Source: Tremella fuciformis (taxonomy: Eukaryota; Basidiomycota; Tremellomycetes; Tremellales; Tremellaceae). Taken from it: 64,000 nucleotides of DNA. Of the stretch, positions 1 through 11,100 are shown one piece after another. The notes below the pieces were generated by a model, which searched no databases, had not been told where the DNA came from, and saw only the letters and a list, made by a program, of their open reading frames with translations. Every line of letters starts with the position of its first letter. Positions within the stretch are counted from its first letter, which is position 1. Where the stretch lies: positions 1,798,001 to 1,862,000 of the forward strand of contig CP136493.1 of assembly GCA_032768795.1 (NCBI GenBank), given 5' to 3'. The translations under genes and the position numbers were made by a program.

Positions 1-218
1 TAGAGCGTAGCGTCTCGTAGGTCCTACTTATGCACGAGTACGATTGTGATACACGACTGGGCTGCTCGAGAAAGAAATGCCACGTCAAAGGAAAGGATGC
101 TTTTGCCGATTCCACCCGTCCCTGGCTGACCGACCTGCCCAGCCGTCCAACCACGAGCCGAACTTTGCCAACCAGCTCCAGTGTCTAGTGTCTCCATCCT
201 CATCTCATCTCGCACACC

Positions 219-870
219 ATGGCACCGAGCACATCCGCCCCCCTCGAGGTGGAGCACGACGCCGCCGCCGCAGCACCCGGCTTCTTCTCGTCCATAGCCG
301 CATTCTTCCTCCCGACGTGAGTGTGTCACCTCTAGAAACGCTGTGGATCTAAAATCGCCTGCGACCATGTCGACGACGATGTATTTGGAGGCGGCTGACT
401 CGCAGGGCACACGCCGAGGCGCCTGCCAAGGACGACGCCGAGGACAAGGACGACAGTGCCGAGGAGAAGGAAGAGAAGGAGGACGGCGGGGACGAGGAGG
501 CAGCGTCGGGCGGGGACGAGGAGGAGGAAGAGGAAGAGCCGGAAGATGTGCGTCTGATTCGATGTCGCCGGCGACATCGTTGATGTTGGTGAGGGTGAGG
601 GGAATCTGACACGCAGCCCGCCCCTGCTATTCGCCAAGAGTGCGAGGAGGGCGAGTGCAAGGCGCCCGCCAAGCACTTCAAGCACTGTTCGGAAAAGGTC
701 GAGGCGGGCGAGGGATGGCACGGCGAGGACTGCGTCGAGGAGCTCTTCCACCTCATGCACTGCGTCGACGTGCGTCTTCGCTCTCCCCCCCCTCTCTTTT
801 TGAGGCCGCATGGCGCAATGCTGATGCGCAGGGCTGCGCCGCACCGAAAGTATTCAAGAAGCTTGCTTGA
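219..870 (+). CDS. QCR6: Ubiquinol-cytochrome c reductase hinge protein (complex III subunit 6), spliced
   Basis: Subunit 6 (acidic hinge protein) of mitochondrial complex III, which helps dock cytochrome c on cytochrome c1. Four exons read as 219-316, 406-547, 617-769 and 832-870, giving about 143 residues. The N-terminal part (about residues 34-82) is extremely rich in Asp/Glu, as in the family. The C-terminal half has the paired-cysteine hinge fold, with Cys in REECEEGEC, FKHCSEKV, GEDCVEEL, LMHCVD and GCAAPK, and it ends FKKLA. The three introns are 53-89 nt with GT-AG ends and all restore frame. The first ATG of the exon was chosen because it follows a pyrimidine-rich leader. The gene converges on MVP1, with 158 nt between stop codons. 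Identity is firm from the hinge signature; exact junctions are read by eye. Confidence 0.93.
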
Positions 871-1028
871 GCACCTCACCTCACCGTGTTCTACACGTAT
901 ATCGCTGTGGCTGGGCATGCAAACCATCGGGATCCATGCGATTGCTTGCTATTGGACTGGAATATGGTATGCTAGCAGACACAAGTGCCACGATCGGCAG
1001 AGACAACATTGACACCGACCCATTATAC

Positions 1029-3103
1029 TCACTCAATAGGCATGCTCTCCAATCGCTGACTCAACTCGTCCCAAATCGCCGCCTCCGCGCCCGCCGCAGT
1101 ACTCGCTGCTGCGCCGAACGCCCGCCAGCCCAGTGTGGCCTGTGCCGCCTGTCGTGTGTGGAACACCACACCCAGTTCGTGCCACATGCACGCCCGGATG
1201 AACACGCGCCGGCTGAGCAGCGTGGTGATGGTCGAGTTGTCCTGATCCGTTTGCGAGATCAGCTTGTCGGCCTCCTGCTCCCATCCCGGCTTCTGCCCTG
1301 CGCGGATTGTCTCGATCTTCTTCCCTCGACTCTCCACTTTTTTGCGCAACGAGTCGACCGTGTCTTTTGACAGACCTAAGATCAGCAACCACTCTATCCC
1401 GACTCGGCCACAACTAACGGTCGTGCCGTAAGAACAAGTCTCGGAAAGCAAGATACAAATCCCGCTGCGTCTTCAATGTCTCGATGCTGCCCAGCGTCAA
1501 CGCCAAGGCCTAAACATCAGCACCAGTCACTGTGGTTAAATGGATTCTACTGACTCGTTTCTCCCCATGCTCCGCTACCCTCGCCCAAGTCTCGCCGATC
1601 TCGTGCAATCCGCGACCTACTCCGCGGCATAGAGAGCAAGCGCTACCTCCGCCAGCGCAGCGGAAGCAAGCTTTGGGCATCTCCTCCCCAGCACTGTCCA
1701 GAGACAGCGCGAGCCTCGATGCGTCCGCTGCAGCAGCTTGTAGCCTGGCCAGCTGCCGTTCCGCGACCGTCACCAGCTTCTGATACGACCCTAGGAGACC
1801 AGGGAGGTGGTCTCGCAAAGTCCCAAGCTTCTCGTCCAGATCCGCGGGGATCGCCATCTCTTGAGCAGGGTTCAGCTTTTTGCTGGCCGACTCCTCCTCG
1901 GTAGACACCTTGACCCTCTTTCGCCAGGCCTCAAAGTTCGGCTCGGTCAGAAAGACGTTCAGTGCGCCATCGTCTTTCATGACCGGGTGGTTGACGACGA
2001 GATTGATGAATCGTTTCAATGCTTTTCGCCGTTGCTCCAGGAAAGACGCATCGGGGCCAATCTTCTTTGGCGGCAACGCCGGCAAGAGACGGAAAGGATA
2101 GCGTTTGACAAGTGTGTCGAGTAGCCACACAAAGTCGGAATATCGTCGTGAGACCGCGCCGTCCGTCCGCTTGTCCGATTCGACGCGGTACTTTTGCAAG
2201 AACCAACCCTCCTTCTCGGCAATAAGTGACACTTCCACATTCTCCAAGCGTTTCCAGTAGCCCCGTTCGGCTTCAGCTTCGCGGGATGACTCGCCGATAC
2301 TGCCCGTGCCGTTGAGCGGCGAGTCTGGTGCCGCAAAGGTATGCGTCCCGCCGTTCTGTCTCGGTGCAGTGTCCCAGGGCGAGGTGGAGATTGAGCTAGT
2401 GGGAACGGTGTAGCCGTTCGTCCGAGACTCGGTTGGGGCCGTTAATCTCGGCAAGGGCAGGTCGGGCAGAGCAGCAGACAGGGACTCGACAGAGATGTCG
2501 GTATCATCCGGTGCCGATTGCGCATGTGCAACGAGCGCCAGCGCACAGAAGAACTCTTGTCGAGACAGACACGACTTGTCTCTTGAAGTCAGGTTGATGA
2601 TCTTCAGTCATCAGCTTCATTCACCTTAGAAGCTGCGGGAGGAGCATACCTTTTCGATAGTCGAGGCGGGCAGCTGCGAAGTGGCCAAAAGGCGATGGAT
2701 CGAGGACAAGGACACCTCCCCACTTGGACCAGTCTCCATCTGATCCAGCAAGCTTAGATAGAGTGCAGGAGGATCTTCTACGTAACTTCAGCTTCGCCTC
2801 CGGTTGGCGACTGGGGAATCGATCGCACTGACCTATCAAGCCGTTCAGACCGTCCCGCGTTGGCTGCGCAATGACTCCCACAGGAGGTATCGGTCCGCTC
2901 TCCTCGGTATCCCTCCGAGGTCTGGGAGGTGTCGCGACGCGAGCTGGACTCGGCACCGCACTCCAAGGGTCTACATCGCCACCGAACGACACGTTGGGGG
3001 TGGAAGATGCGAGGGGATCGAACGAGCTCGGGGAGGACGACGAGGAGATGAATGCGGAGGAGGAGAGCAGGCGTCCACCGCTCTGTCGAGGCGCGTTGAA
3101 CAT
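1029..3103 (-). CDS. MVP1: Sorting nexin Mvp1 (PX domain, SNX8-like), spliced
   Basis: Endosomal PX-BAR sorting nexin that binds phosphatidylinositol 3-phosphate and acts in retrograde and vacuolar sorting. Exons read as 3103-2833, 2777-2650, 2601-1555, 1509-1419 and 1375-1029 are all in phase, giving about 627 residues. Order: Ser-rich disordered N-terminus with a DPW motif; an EH-like helical region containing SRQEFFCALALVAHAQ; a PX domain with ENVEVSLIAEK, RRYSDFVWLLDTL, a PPKK loop and RRKALKRFINLV; then a C-terminal helical BAR-like region ending with LLSRRVFIRACMWHEL. The RRYSDF and PPK elements are the phosphoinositide pocket. A CxxC-like patch (CFRCAGGGSACSLC) lies in the middle of the BAR region and is unusual. 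An in-frame ATG 15 codons upstream is possible, but 3103 matches fungal Mvp1 N-termini better. It is divergent from the rhomboid gene. Confidence 0.9.
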
Positions 3104-3613
3104 GGCGGCGCTCCGGGTGTGGCGCTGCGCTCGAACACGCTGTAGCACTAGTCAATGGTATAGAGAGTGCTCGTGGTCGACGGTCGAGGCGAGTACGTCA
3201 CGGTCCCGAGATAGGCACTGGACCGGCGATCGCCGCTTCCGTCTTAATCGCGGTCTGAATCGGGTGCCTGACGTAGTGGCTGCACCGCTGTAACACGATC
3301 AATCATCCAGGCGACAGTCGAGAACCAGAAACAAGGAGAAGAGGGCTATGCTGAGTTATGCATAGGCAAGTAGACTCCCAGCGAGGGGCGACCAGATCTC
3401 TACTCTTACATATGCCTCTTCAGCCACTACGGTGTACCGCCTCGAGACACCAAGCATCACTGCGGATCAGCTCTTTGCCCTCGCCGCAGTGCTCCACTAC
3501 GCCACCCCGAAACCGCCCCCTTGCCTCCCTAACTCTGCATCAGTGTGATCCATACTTCCTGACAACAGTGACAGTCTCTGGAAAGTCTTTCTGTTGACCA
3601 TACATCTTCAGCC
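3104..3613. other. Divergent intergenic region between MVP1 and the rhomboid gene
   Basis: About 510 nt hold the upstream regions of two genes transcribed away from each other. I see no RNA gene and no repeat. Short open frames here overlap each other and lack splice or family support. Confidence 0.5.
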
Positions 3614-5917
3614 ATGCCGCTCGCGGGCCCTCGCCCGAATCCGAATCCGGCCAAGCTGTCCGCATACGATCCTCCCACCTCGTCGATGGACGAACCCGGT
3701 CCGGCATTTCCCTCTTCACCTCCCTCCTCGCAACGGCCCTTCCCGCACGAGTCCTCCCCCGAGAGCGGTACAACAGTGCTCGAGCCGCTGCGTTCCAACC
3801 AACACGATGGGTACACATCCGCCGAGCACTTGCAGCATCAGTGGTCGATCCAAAATCGACCGCTTCCTCGCCAAGAAGCGGATCTCGCAGACGAGAAGCA
3901 GCGGTACAACGAGCCATACGATCCCCCGATGTCCGCTTTGGGCTCGAATCACCCCTACGAAGAGGAGCAGGACCGCATGCGGCAAGACCCCTCGTCGCCG
4001 TCACTGGGGCCGTGGGACTCGGCCTCGCAGCGTTCCGCAGCCCCCTCTTTGATGGCGTTCCCTCTGCCTCAGCCGGTCACACAGCCCCTTGCCAGTGGTC
4101 GAAGAGACAAAGTACGGAACAAGCCGTCAATGGGCGGACTGAGCTACATCGACGAGGAGGGCGCGTACTATCGCTCCGACTCTGCTCGGCCGGCCAGCGA
4201 GATGGCCCTCAGTCGTGTGGATGACGTCGAGATGCGCGGCCTGGTGGACGACGCTGGGGCTTTTGGAGGAAGAGAGGGAGAGGGGTATACGCCCAACCTC
4301 AAGTCGGCAGAGTTTGAGGAGAGTCCTTGGCCCTACCCGCCTAATCCGAAGAGCCCCAGCCTGCAGCAGCCTGGGAGGCTGTACAGTATGCTGCTGTTCC
4401 CGACCGGCTTGGATAGGCTCCTTGCGCTTTTCGGTGTCAAGCAGGGGATCGAACCTGTCGAGCAGCAGATCGAGCGGAAGAAGAGGGGAATCGGTGGACA
4501 GAGGTGGCCTGTCGCAGCCTGGACGCTCACAGTCGGTGCGCTTCACTCTTCGCAAACACAACAGGGCTAAGCGTTGCAAGTCATGACGGCTTTGCTCGTC
4601 TATGAGATTGTACGGAACAACCAGCTCACGGGCTCGCCGATCGCCATTCATCCGAGCTTCAATTACATGGTAAGCCGGAGTGTCTCACCTAGATCTGCGT
4701 GCTGAGAATTCCCAGATAGGGCCGAGCTCCGAGGTGCTTGTCAACATCGGAGCTAGATTCCCTCCGTCAGTACGAAGAGGCTGTCTACGAACGAGCTCAT
4801 CGCTCAGCTGCATGAAGTATATCGACGATATCCCTCCAGACTACGCCATCGCTTGTCTGAACAACACTTCAAGGTGAATACAGATTACCCTGCACCACTT
4901 GAACCAGCTAAGACGCAGCAATCCCACCAGCTCATGCACCATCGAAGAGATCTGCGGGCACGGAGGTTTCCATGGCCAAGATCCGAACCGTGCGTCCGAG
5001 ACCATCTCCCGCTAGACGTGCGACCTAATCTGCCAGAGTCCTGGCGTTTCGTCCTGCCAATCTTCCTGCACGTTGGGGTCATTCACCTCCTGTTCAACAT
5101 GGCAGCTCAAGTGACTATCGGGGCTCAGATAGAACGCGAGATGGGCACCATTCCCTTCCTCATGACCTACCTGGCCGGCGGGATCTACGGCTTCGTCCTG
5201 GGCGGCTGCTTCAATCGACCCGGCATTCCGTCGGTTGGCGCGAGTGGGGCTCTCTTTGCGATCGTGAGGCGAGGTGTCGGCATGTCCTGATACTTGCTTA
5301 TTGGCAGAACGCTTGCGTCAGCGTCGACCTGGGTTTACATTGGAAGTATGAGCCGCGGCCAAAGCTCAAGGTGGGTGATAATACCAGCCCCAGCATAGCT
5401 AACTTACAGGCATTCTTGCTGCTCGTTGAGTTTTGCATCGGAATCGCCATCGGATACATGTAGGCATCTCTTCAACCCACATCTTGACAACATTGACATC
5501 CAGTCCAAACGCCGTAGACGGGCTCGCTCACCTCGGCGTCAGCTTGCATGAGCCTCTGCCCGGTGGTACGATGCTGATGTCCAGGGCTTTGCCGTTGGTT
5601 TACTCATGGGCATCATTCTCTACCCTTCCATCAGCGAGACGAAGCGGCACCGATACATAGTCTGGGGCCTCCGGATTGCAGCGATACCGTTGCTGATTGT
5701 GGCGTTTGTGTTGACCGTCAAGAATTTCTGTAAGTCTTCCTCCAGTCGAGAGATCAGGATCGGGCTGACGTTCACAGACACCGACGACCCGAACAAGGCG
5801 TGCGAATGGTGCAAGTATCTCTCGTGCATACCAACATCGTCCAATGACCGCTGCACGGGCACCGGTCTGACCACGACGTCCTCGTCATCCACCAGGCGCT
5901 CGTGGGACCTGCTGTGA
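3614..5917 (+). CDS. Rhomboid-family intramembrane serine protease, spliced
   Basis: Intramembrane protease that cleaves within membrane segments. A cytosolic N-terminal extension of about 300 residues, rich in Pro/Ser and without recognised domains, precedes the rhomboid core. The first exon (3614-4535) ends at the start of a membrane helix and continues at 4581. Core signatures after splicing: EEICGHGGFHGQDPN, then SWRFVLPIFLHVGVIHLL, the EREMG motif, the catalytic serine in SVGASGALF (near 5245) and the catalytic histidine in GLAHLG, joined by splicing to GFAVGLLMGI near 5540-5590. Both Ser and His are present, so the enzyme should be active. At least eight short exons follow exon 1. The C-terminal tail after the last helix has several Cys and a Ser/Thr-rich end. 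The layout resembles eukaryotic secretory-pathway rhomboids with long cytosolic tails; the substrate is unknown. Confidence 0.88.
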
Positions 5918-6057
5918 AGCCCTCAGACATCGACACCATCTAACGACATTGACGACATCTACACGAACAAGGACAATCATAGCTTTAGATCATTTATCCT
6001 TCATACGATACCCAAGCGTAGCGAAATGGGATAGATCATACATACACGCATCCATCG

Positions 6058-7606
6058 TCATTTGCCGCCCGAGCTCCCCTGCTCCAGCATTTTCATGTCC
6101 ACTATTCCAGCCCACATCTTATCGTTGATGCGCACGGCCTTGTCCAGACTGGCCCGTAGGCGCTTGTTCTCCTCTTCCAGCGCGGCGATCCTGTCGGCTT
6201 CTCCCGCGGGTACAGTCCCCACAGGTAACAGCTCGTCCTCCTCGTCTGCCGGACGGAGAGCAGCGATCGCATCCAGGTTGCTCGGACGCAGCAGGATCGT
6301 CACTTCCTGATTGTCCCTCGTGACTTTCGACTTGACCCTCTCCAGCGCCTTGATCTCCATCACCGGCCACTGCTCCGCCTTGTGCGGCACACCGACCATA
6401 TCTGGCGGTCGGGTCATCGTGCGCAGAAACGATACCGGGCCCGCCAGGCTGATCGTCCGCAGATGCTGGTGCGACGGCAGCGCGTACATGTGTACCTCTC
6501 CCGCCTGCGTCCCAACAAGCAGGTGCGTGCCGGTGAGCGAGAGCGCCAGTGTCGTGATGGGCGATTTGACACTGATGACCGTGCCGTCCGTCTTGATGGG
6601 CGCCGAGCCGATCCCGCCTCCTCCGACAGCCTCGAGCTGGCCGAGCTCGTCCCGCCGCTTGAACAGCGGCACAAGGACGACCTCGCCCTGCGCCGTGCCG
6701 GCGTAGCAGAAGCGCTCGGACGGGTCGACGCACAGCGCGCTGGGCGTCGCCGAAGCCGGCAGGCTGAATGTGCACAGCAGGTCGAACGGCGGGTGCAGCG
6801 ACCACATCTGATAGGTTAGCCGTCAGTGCAGAAGCTGAAGAGGGGAAGGGCGAACCTTGACGGTCCCGTCTTCCGAGGCGGTCCAGCACCGCCCGCCGTG
6901 CACCCCGGCCGTGCGCCCAATCGCCACGTCGCGAATGGCCAGCGTGTGGTCCCGCAAGCTGCCGTACGGCTTGCCGAGGTCGTCCTCCTGCACGAGCCGC
7001 GAGACCAGGTAGACGTGCACGGCGCTGTCCAGCGAGGACGACAGGAGGACGTGCGAGTCGGCCGAGAATTCGAGCGAGACGACCGTTCGGTAATGCGCGC
7101 TGAAAGACGCGAGCAGCAGGCCCGAAGCGAGCTGTTCATCTGAGCTGCAGTTCGCTTCCGCCTCGCCGCAAGTTCTCGAGAACGCACCTCCCATAGATAG
7201 ACGTGTCCGTTGACGGTCCCGCCCGCAGCCCAGCACCCGTTTGGCGAGACGACGAAGCAGGACAGCTTCTCGGGCAGATGCAGCTTGAGGTGCATCTGGT
7301 CCTGACTTGTCAGCCATATGTCCAAAGTCAAGAGGGCGGAGTTTGGACCTTTTGCCACGCCCAGACGTTCAGGAGCGCCTTTCCCTCCTGTACGGCCATC
7401 ACCGTCCCCCCGCGCCCGTGACTGGACGCCACGTAGCCCAGAGAGTGCAACGCCGACGTTGAGGTCTTGTACGACTGCAACGGTGTAGATGTCATCAGGT
7501 CGTGGATCTGTATGGCTGGCGTCAGGTTGGCGTTGGGCCGGGAGGGGCCTGCCCCCGGGGTAGAGTCGAGGCCGCAGGCGGAGAGTATCACTTCCTGCAG
7601 CGCCAT
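6058..7606 (-). CDS. IPI3: Pre-rRNA-processing WD40 protein Ipi3 (WDR18), spliced
   Basis: Subunit of the Rix1-Ipi1-Ipi3 complex, which acts in late 60S ribosome maturation and ITS2 processing in the nucleolus and nucleoplasm. The protein starts MALQEVILSACG and reads through WD40 blades including SLGYVASSHGRGG, ALLNVWAWQK, SCFVVSPNGCWAAGG, HVYLWE, RTVVSLEFSADS, RDVAIG and CWTASEDGTVKMWSL. It ends with a predicted helix, IAALEEENKRLRASL, matching the C-terminal coiled region of Ipi3. At least four exons are separated by introns near 7200-7150, 7350-7300 and 6860-6800; one junction near 7190 is uncertain. It converges on the rhomboid gene (140 nt between stops). Its start codon lies only 95 nt from the target duplication of MULE-1, so most of its upstream region has been displaced. 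Confidence 0.88.
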
Positions 7607-7700
7607 GTTGTCGGTGATTGCCTTGCTGCTTCTTCAGTGGTCCTAGCAGCGAGGTTGAATTACTTTTTGTCGCTGGTCCATGTCACGTGACCTCAACGCG

Positions 7701-7710
7701 CGTGCTGAAG
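7701..7710. repeat. Target site duplication, left copy (MULE-1)
   Basis: The 10 bp CGTGCTGAAG here is repeated exactly at 17066-17075, directly outside the inverted ends of the 9.36 kb element. Bases on either side of the match differ. Length suits Mutator-type insertion (8-11 bp). Confidence 0.85.
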
Positions 7711-7838
7711 CCAATTGTATTATTCCGGCAATTTCTCCCATTTATCCCGCAACTTCTTTCAGTGGGGCTCCTCATGTCCCCCTCAACTTCCTACAATAGA
7801 CCTTCGATCGCATACATCTAGCCCGCAACTCTCTCAAA
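7711..7838 (+). repeat. MULE-1 left terminal inverted repeat
   Basis: Pairs with 16940-17065 in reverse complement. Strong blocks are TTCCGGCAATTT, CCATTTATCCCGCAAC, TTCTTTCAGTGGGGCTCCTC, then GATCGCATACAT and AGCCCGCAACTC. The outermost dozen bases match poorly. The element motif GATCGC lies at the same place in both copies. Confidence 0.88.
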
Positions 7839-8265
7839 TCTTCAACCCGTGCATTGCCGACATCAGATTGGGAGCCTGAATGCACCGTGATCATACTCGC
7901 TTTGAGCTGGAGCTCAATCGCTGCTCACAGTCCTGATCGCAATCCAGAAAGGATGTTGATCGCTGAGGTGGTAACAGATGATTCCAATGACTCTGCGATT
8001 CGTTGTCGATCCAGCTCACCTTTGTCGAATACATCGCTACAGCACACTGATGCATGCTCCCGGAGATCTTGAAGCTCTTCTCTGCTCGACAAAGTCAGAT
8101 TTGGACGCGTAGATGGTCAATCAACTGTTTACCTCTGATCGCTGTAAACACCTTTGAGGTGTCCGTGCCCTGATTCCCACGCGATTTCGCTTGACTTTGT
8201 ATTCTCACTTTCTCATCCTCTCAGATAGCCTCGTCTCTATCTTCACTAATCTCGCCAAGATCGGG
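7839..8265. other. MULE-1 subterminal region and upstream region of gene A1
   Basis: No gene seen. It holds several GATCGC sites (near 7936, 7957 and 8129) and a pyrimidine-rich stretch just before the gene A1 ATG. It probably contains the gene A1 promoter and subterminal protein-binding sites (inference). Confidence 0.5.
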
Positions 8266-10877
8266 ATGCCGCCGCGACAACGAGCAACATCGCAGCCACC
8301 AGCGTCGCTGGTGGCGACGCATCATGTACCCAGTACGCTGAGCGGCCGAAATGCGAAAGCCTGGCAGGCGGGTGATCAGCCTCTCGACCCCATATGGCGG
8401 GACGACGCGTCATTGCAGGCATTCGTTGAGAAGCACGGCGCAGTACAGGATCTAAGCCATGTTCTCGACCACTATTTCCCGAACGCGGCTCGCGATCTTG
8501 GACTCATCCCGTACAGACCAGCTGAGAACGAATGGTGGTCTCAAGCGGCTTCGCGGGGGCCACAGTGCTACACCGATCAGGATCCAGCTAAGAAGCTGGC
8601 CAAAGATTGCTGCAAGGGACGTCTACCTGCATTTGGCTACCAGTGAGTCCGCTCGCAATCAATCTACCATCTAAGCAGCGTGTTCGGGTGTGTGAATCAA
8701 TTGTTCGCGGGTGAATCGCCAAGCGATCGCATTCCGGTGGCCAAAGCAGTGCGATCGCACAAGACATAGATCTATGTCTTGTGCGATCGCACTGTTTTGG
8801 CCGCCAGAATGCGATCACTTGGCGATTCGCCCGCGAACACTTGATTTCACAACCCATTGTGAAGAACTTAGTTGACGCGCAGGCCGCTCGACGACGAATA
8901 CGCGTTCGCACCTTGGCATTGCGCAAAAGCCGAAACCGCCGGCAAACCAGTCGTGTGCGTCGGATGGGATCCAGCCACGCTCAAAGCCATATCCTGCCAG
9001 TACTGCATCTCCACTACGAAGGGCGGATGCGGTTTCTTAGGATATCAGCTCAAACGGGCTATACAACGGCGTCAAGCGCAGGAGGCGGCACATGATGAGC
9101 TCGAGCCGAGCAACTCCGGCGATCGCGAGTCCGATACGGATCGCTCATCTGAACGTACGGATCGCGAGCAGTCCGAGGGTGAACCGGAGATGTCCGCGGA
9201 TGAAGACGATCGCACTCGCAATCGCAACAAGGCGCCACCCTCATCAGCGCACAAGACTCCGATCGCTAAGGGTCGACACTCAATGCCCAAGACTCCGACT
9301 CCTGCGCATCGGAAGGAGATCGCCCGAGGATCGCTAGCGAGCCAGACAAGTCCCGCCAAAAAGAGAAAAATAGGCTCGTCTACGGCTCCAAAGCTGTCCG
9401 ATCGCGCTTTGGGAAAGCGCAAAGCTGTCTCTCCCCCTCGTTCGCAAGAGGTATGTTCATTCTCTAGGAGATCGCAGTGTTTTGAGCCTGATCGCTTACG
9501 CACAGACGGACACCGAACGTGATGTTACGGAAGAGCAGCAATTTGATCTCCCGCAATTGCAGCCTGTAAGTCCGATCGAAGTGATTTGCCGCGATCGCTA
9601 ACTTTCAGCCTTTTGAGCTGGCTCCGGGGGACCAGAATCTGCTGTCCGAGCCAGGACCTAGTGCGATCGCTTTCAACGTGGATGAATCGCACACGGTCGC
9701 GCCAGCCGAGCAGCGATTTGAGCGACCGGTCGCCGAATGGACAAATGAGGACATCCTCGCGTATCGGAAGAAAGCGATGAACACGATCGACGAGTTCTTG
9801 CGCGAGCTGCCCTCTCAACCTGACGCGTCTTTCACCCGGATGCCAAGCGAAGAGCTGGACACTGAGATTCAATGGCTCATGGGGCCGTCCGATCAGCCCG
9901 GCTCAGCAGGTCCTGCGATCGCAACGGGACCTGCCAAAGAAGGGGCGATCACAGCGGTTAGATTCAGGGAGCCGGTGATCGCAAACCGAACATCGTCTGC
10001 CGGCCCGATCGCGGGACCCGCAAGCACCGATCGCGCTCAGAAAGAGACCGATCGCACCGATTCTGCCCTAGTCGCGACTCTGCCTCGCACAACTCATGTC
10101 GACCCTGCTCCGTTCGCTGGTCTTCCTGGCGCAGAACAGTTCATCAAATGGCAGGAAGAAATGGGAGACTCGATCGCTGCTACATCGACTTCCTTGTTTC
10201 ACGCCTACACGGATATAGCCAACTTGCGAACTCATCTCGAGGAAAAGATGCGGATCGCTGTCACTCAGTGGAGGAGTACTGCACAAGGGCTCGAGCGATC
10301 GCGGGCGATCACACTTCAGCTTGGTGCTCGACTTAAAGAGAACGAGCGTCAATTGTCTGGTCTAGATGGACAGATCGTGGCTCTTCGAATCGAGCTCCAG
10401 CGCAAGGATCATGAGATATCCACATTGCAGTACAAGGCCAAATTTCACGAAACCGAGCTGGCCAGAGCGATCGAAGCCAAAGAGGTCGCTGAGGGTCGTC
10501 ACACGGTCTTAGTGAAGGAGCGCGATCGCGCGAGCAAGAGAGCAGACGATGCGGAGATAGCGAAGCAGCAAGTCGACGGGTTACTCGGTCGCGCACGCAA
10601 CGTGATTGAGATCTTAAAAGATCGATCGAATCACACCGAGGACGAGAGCATGCTCATGAAAGAGGACAACAAGAAACTTGAAGCGCGACTGAAGGAGACC
10701 GAGGCACAGCTTCTTGCTCTGCATCAAGAACACTCAGAGATTCCTGTCGCTGTTCAGACTGAGCTTGCATCTCTGCGGGCGCGTTGCCAGCACTATGTCG
10801 AGAAGTATGAGAGCGGCGGAGATGAGGTGACTGCTCAGGAGGCTGGGCCCTCCACAGCAGCGGTGCAAATTGTGTAG
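8266..10877 (+). CDS. MULE-1 gene A: conserved N-terminal domain, Cys-rich motif and coiled coil (putative DNA-binding accessory protein)
   Basis: Not recognised as a known family. Exons 8266-8642, 8883-9450, 9506-9565 and 9609-10877 are in phase, giving about 757 residues. Residues about 45-125 contain a domain shared with gene A of MULE-2: PIWRDDASL near its start and RLPAFGY at the exon 1 end. Exon 2 opens with a Cys cluster (WHCAKAE, VVCVGWDP, ISCQYC, GGCGF) that could bind zinc. A long charged linker rich in Asp-Arg and Ile-Ala pairs follows; many of these are encoded by the iterated GATCGC motif. About 200 C-terminal residues form a predicted coiled coil (LKENERQLSGLDGQ, LKETEAQLLALHQEH). 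The first intron (240 nt, much longer than others here) contains an 80-bp-arm palindrome. Genes with this partner role in other MULEs include anti-silencing proteins; that function is only inferred here. Confidence 0.8.
8691..8850. repeat. Long palindrome inside gene A1 intron 1
   Basis: Two arms of about 80 bp meet at a perfect centre, AGACATAGATCTATGTCT (8762-8779). I count only a handful of mismatches and small offsets. Each arm contains two copies of the element motif (GCGATCGC and GTGCGATCGCAC on the left). It is wholly intronic (intron 8643-8882). Transcribed, it would fold into a long hairpin. Confidence 0.9.
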
Positions 10878-11100
10878 CGCATGTGTCTATCCATGTTTGA
10901 TTTGGAGCTGTACATATCGCGATCGCCAACCTGTATACACATAGACTCCGTTCTCGATTCGTTATGTCTAGATCGCATCTGTATATAGTCATGTATCACG
11001 CGATCGCTCTGAATAAATCATAGATAGGGAGTGCGATCAGGAGTCGAACCAGCCCACTGCTTCACATGGCTCCTACCTATCTACACAGTCTCGCTACTCC

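Noticed and set aside
1..218. Possible gene upstream of QCR6
   Set aside because: Short overlapping frames on both strands only; treated as upstream region.
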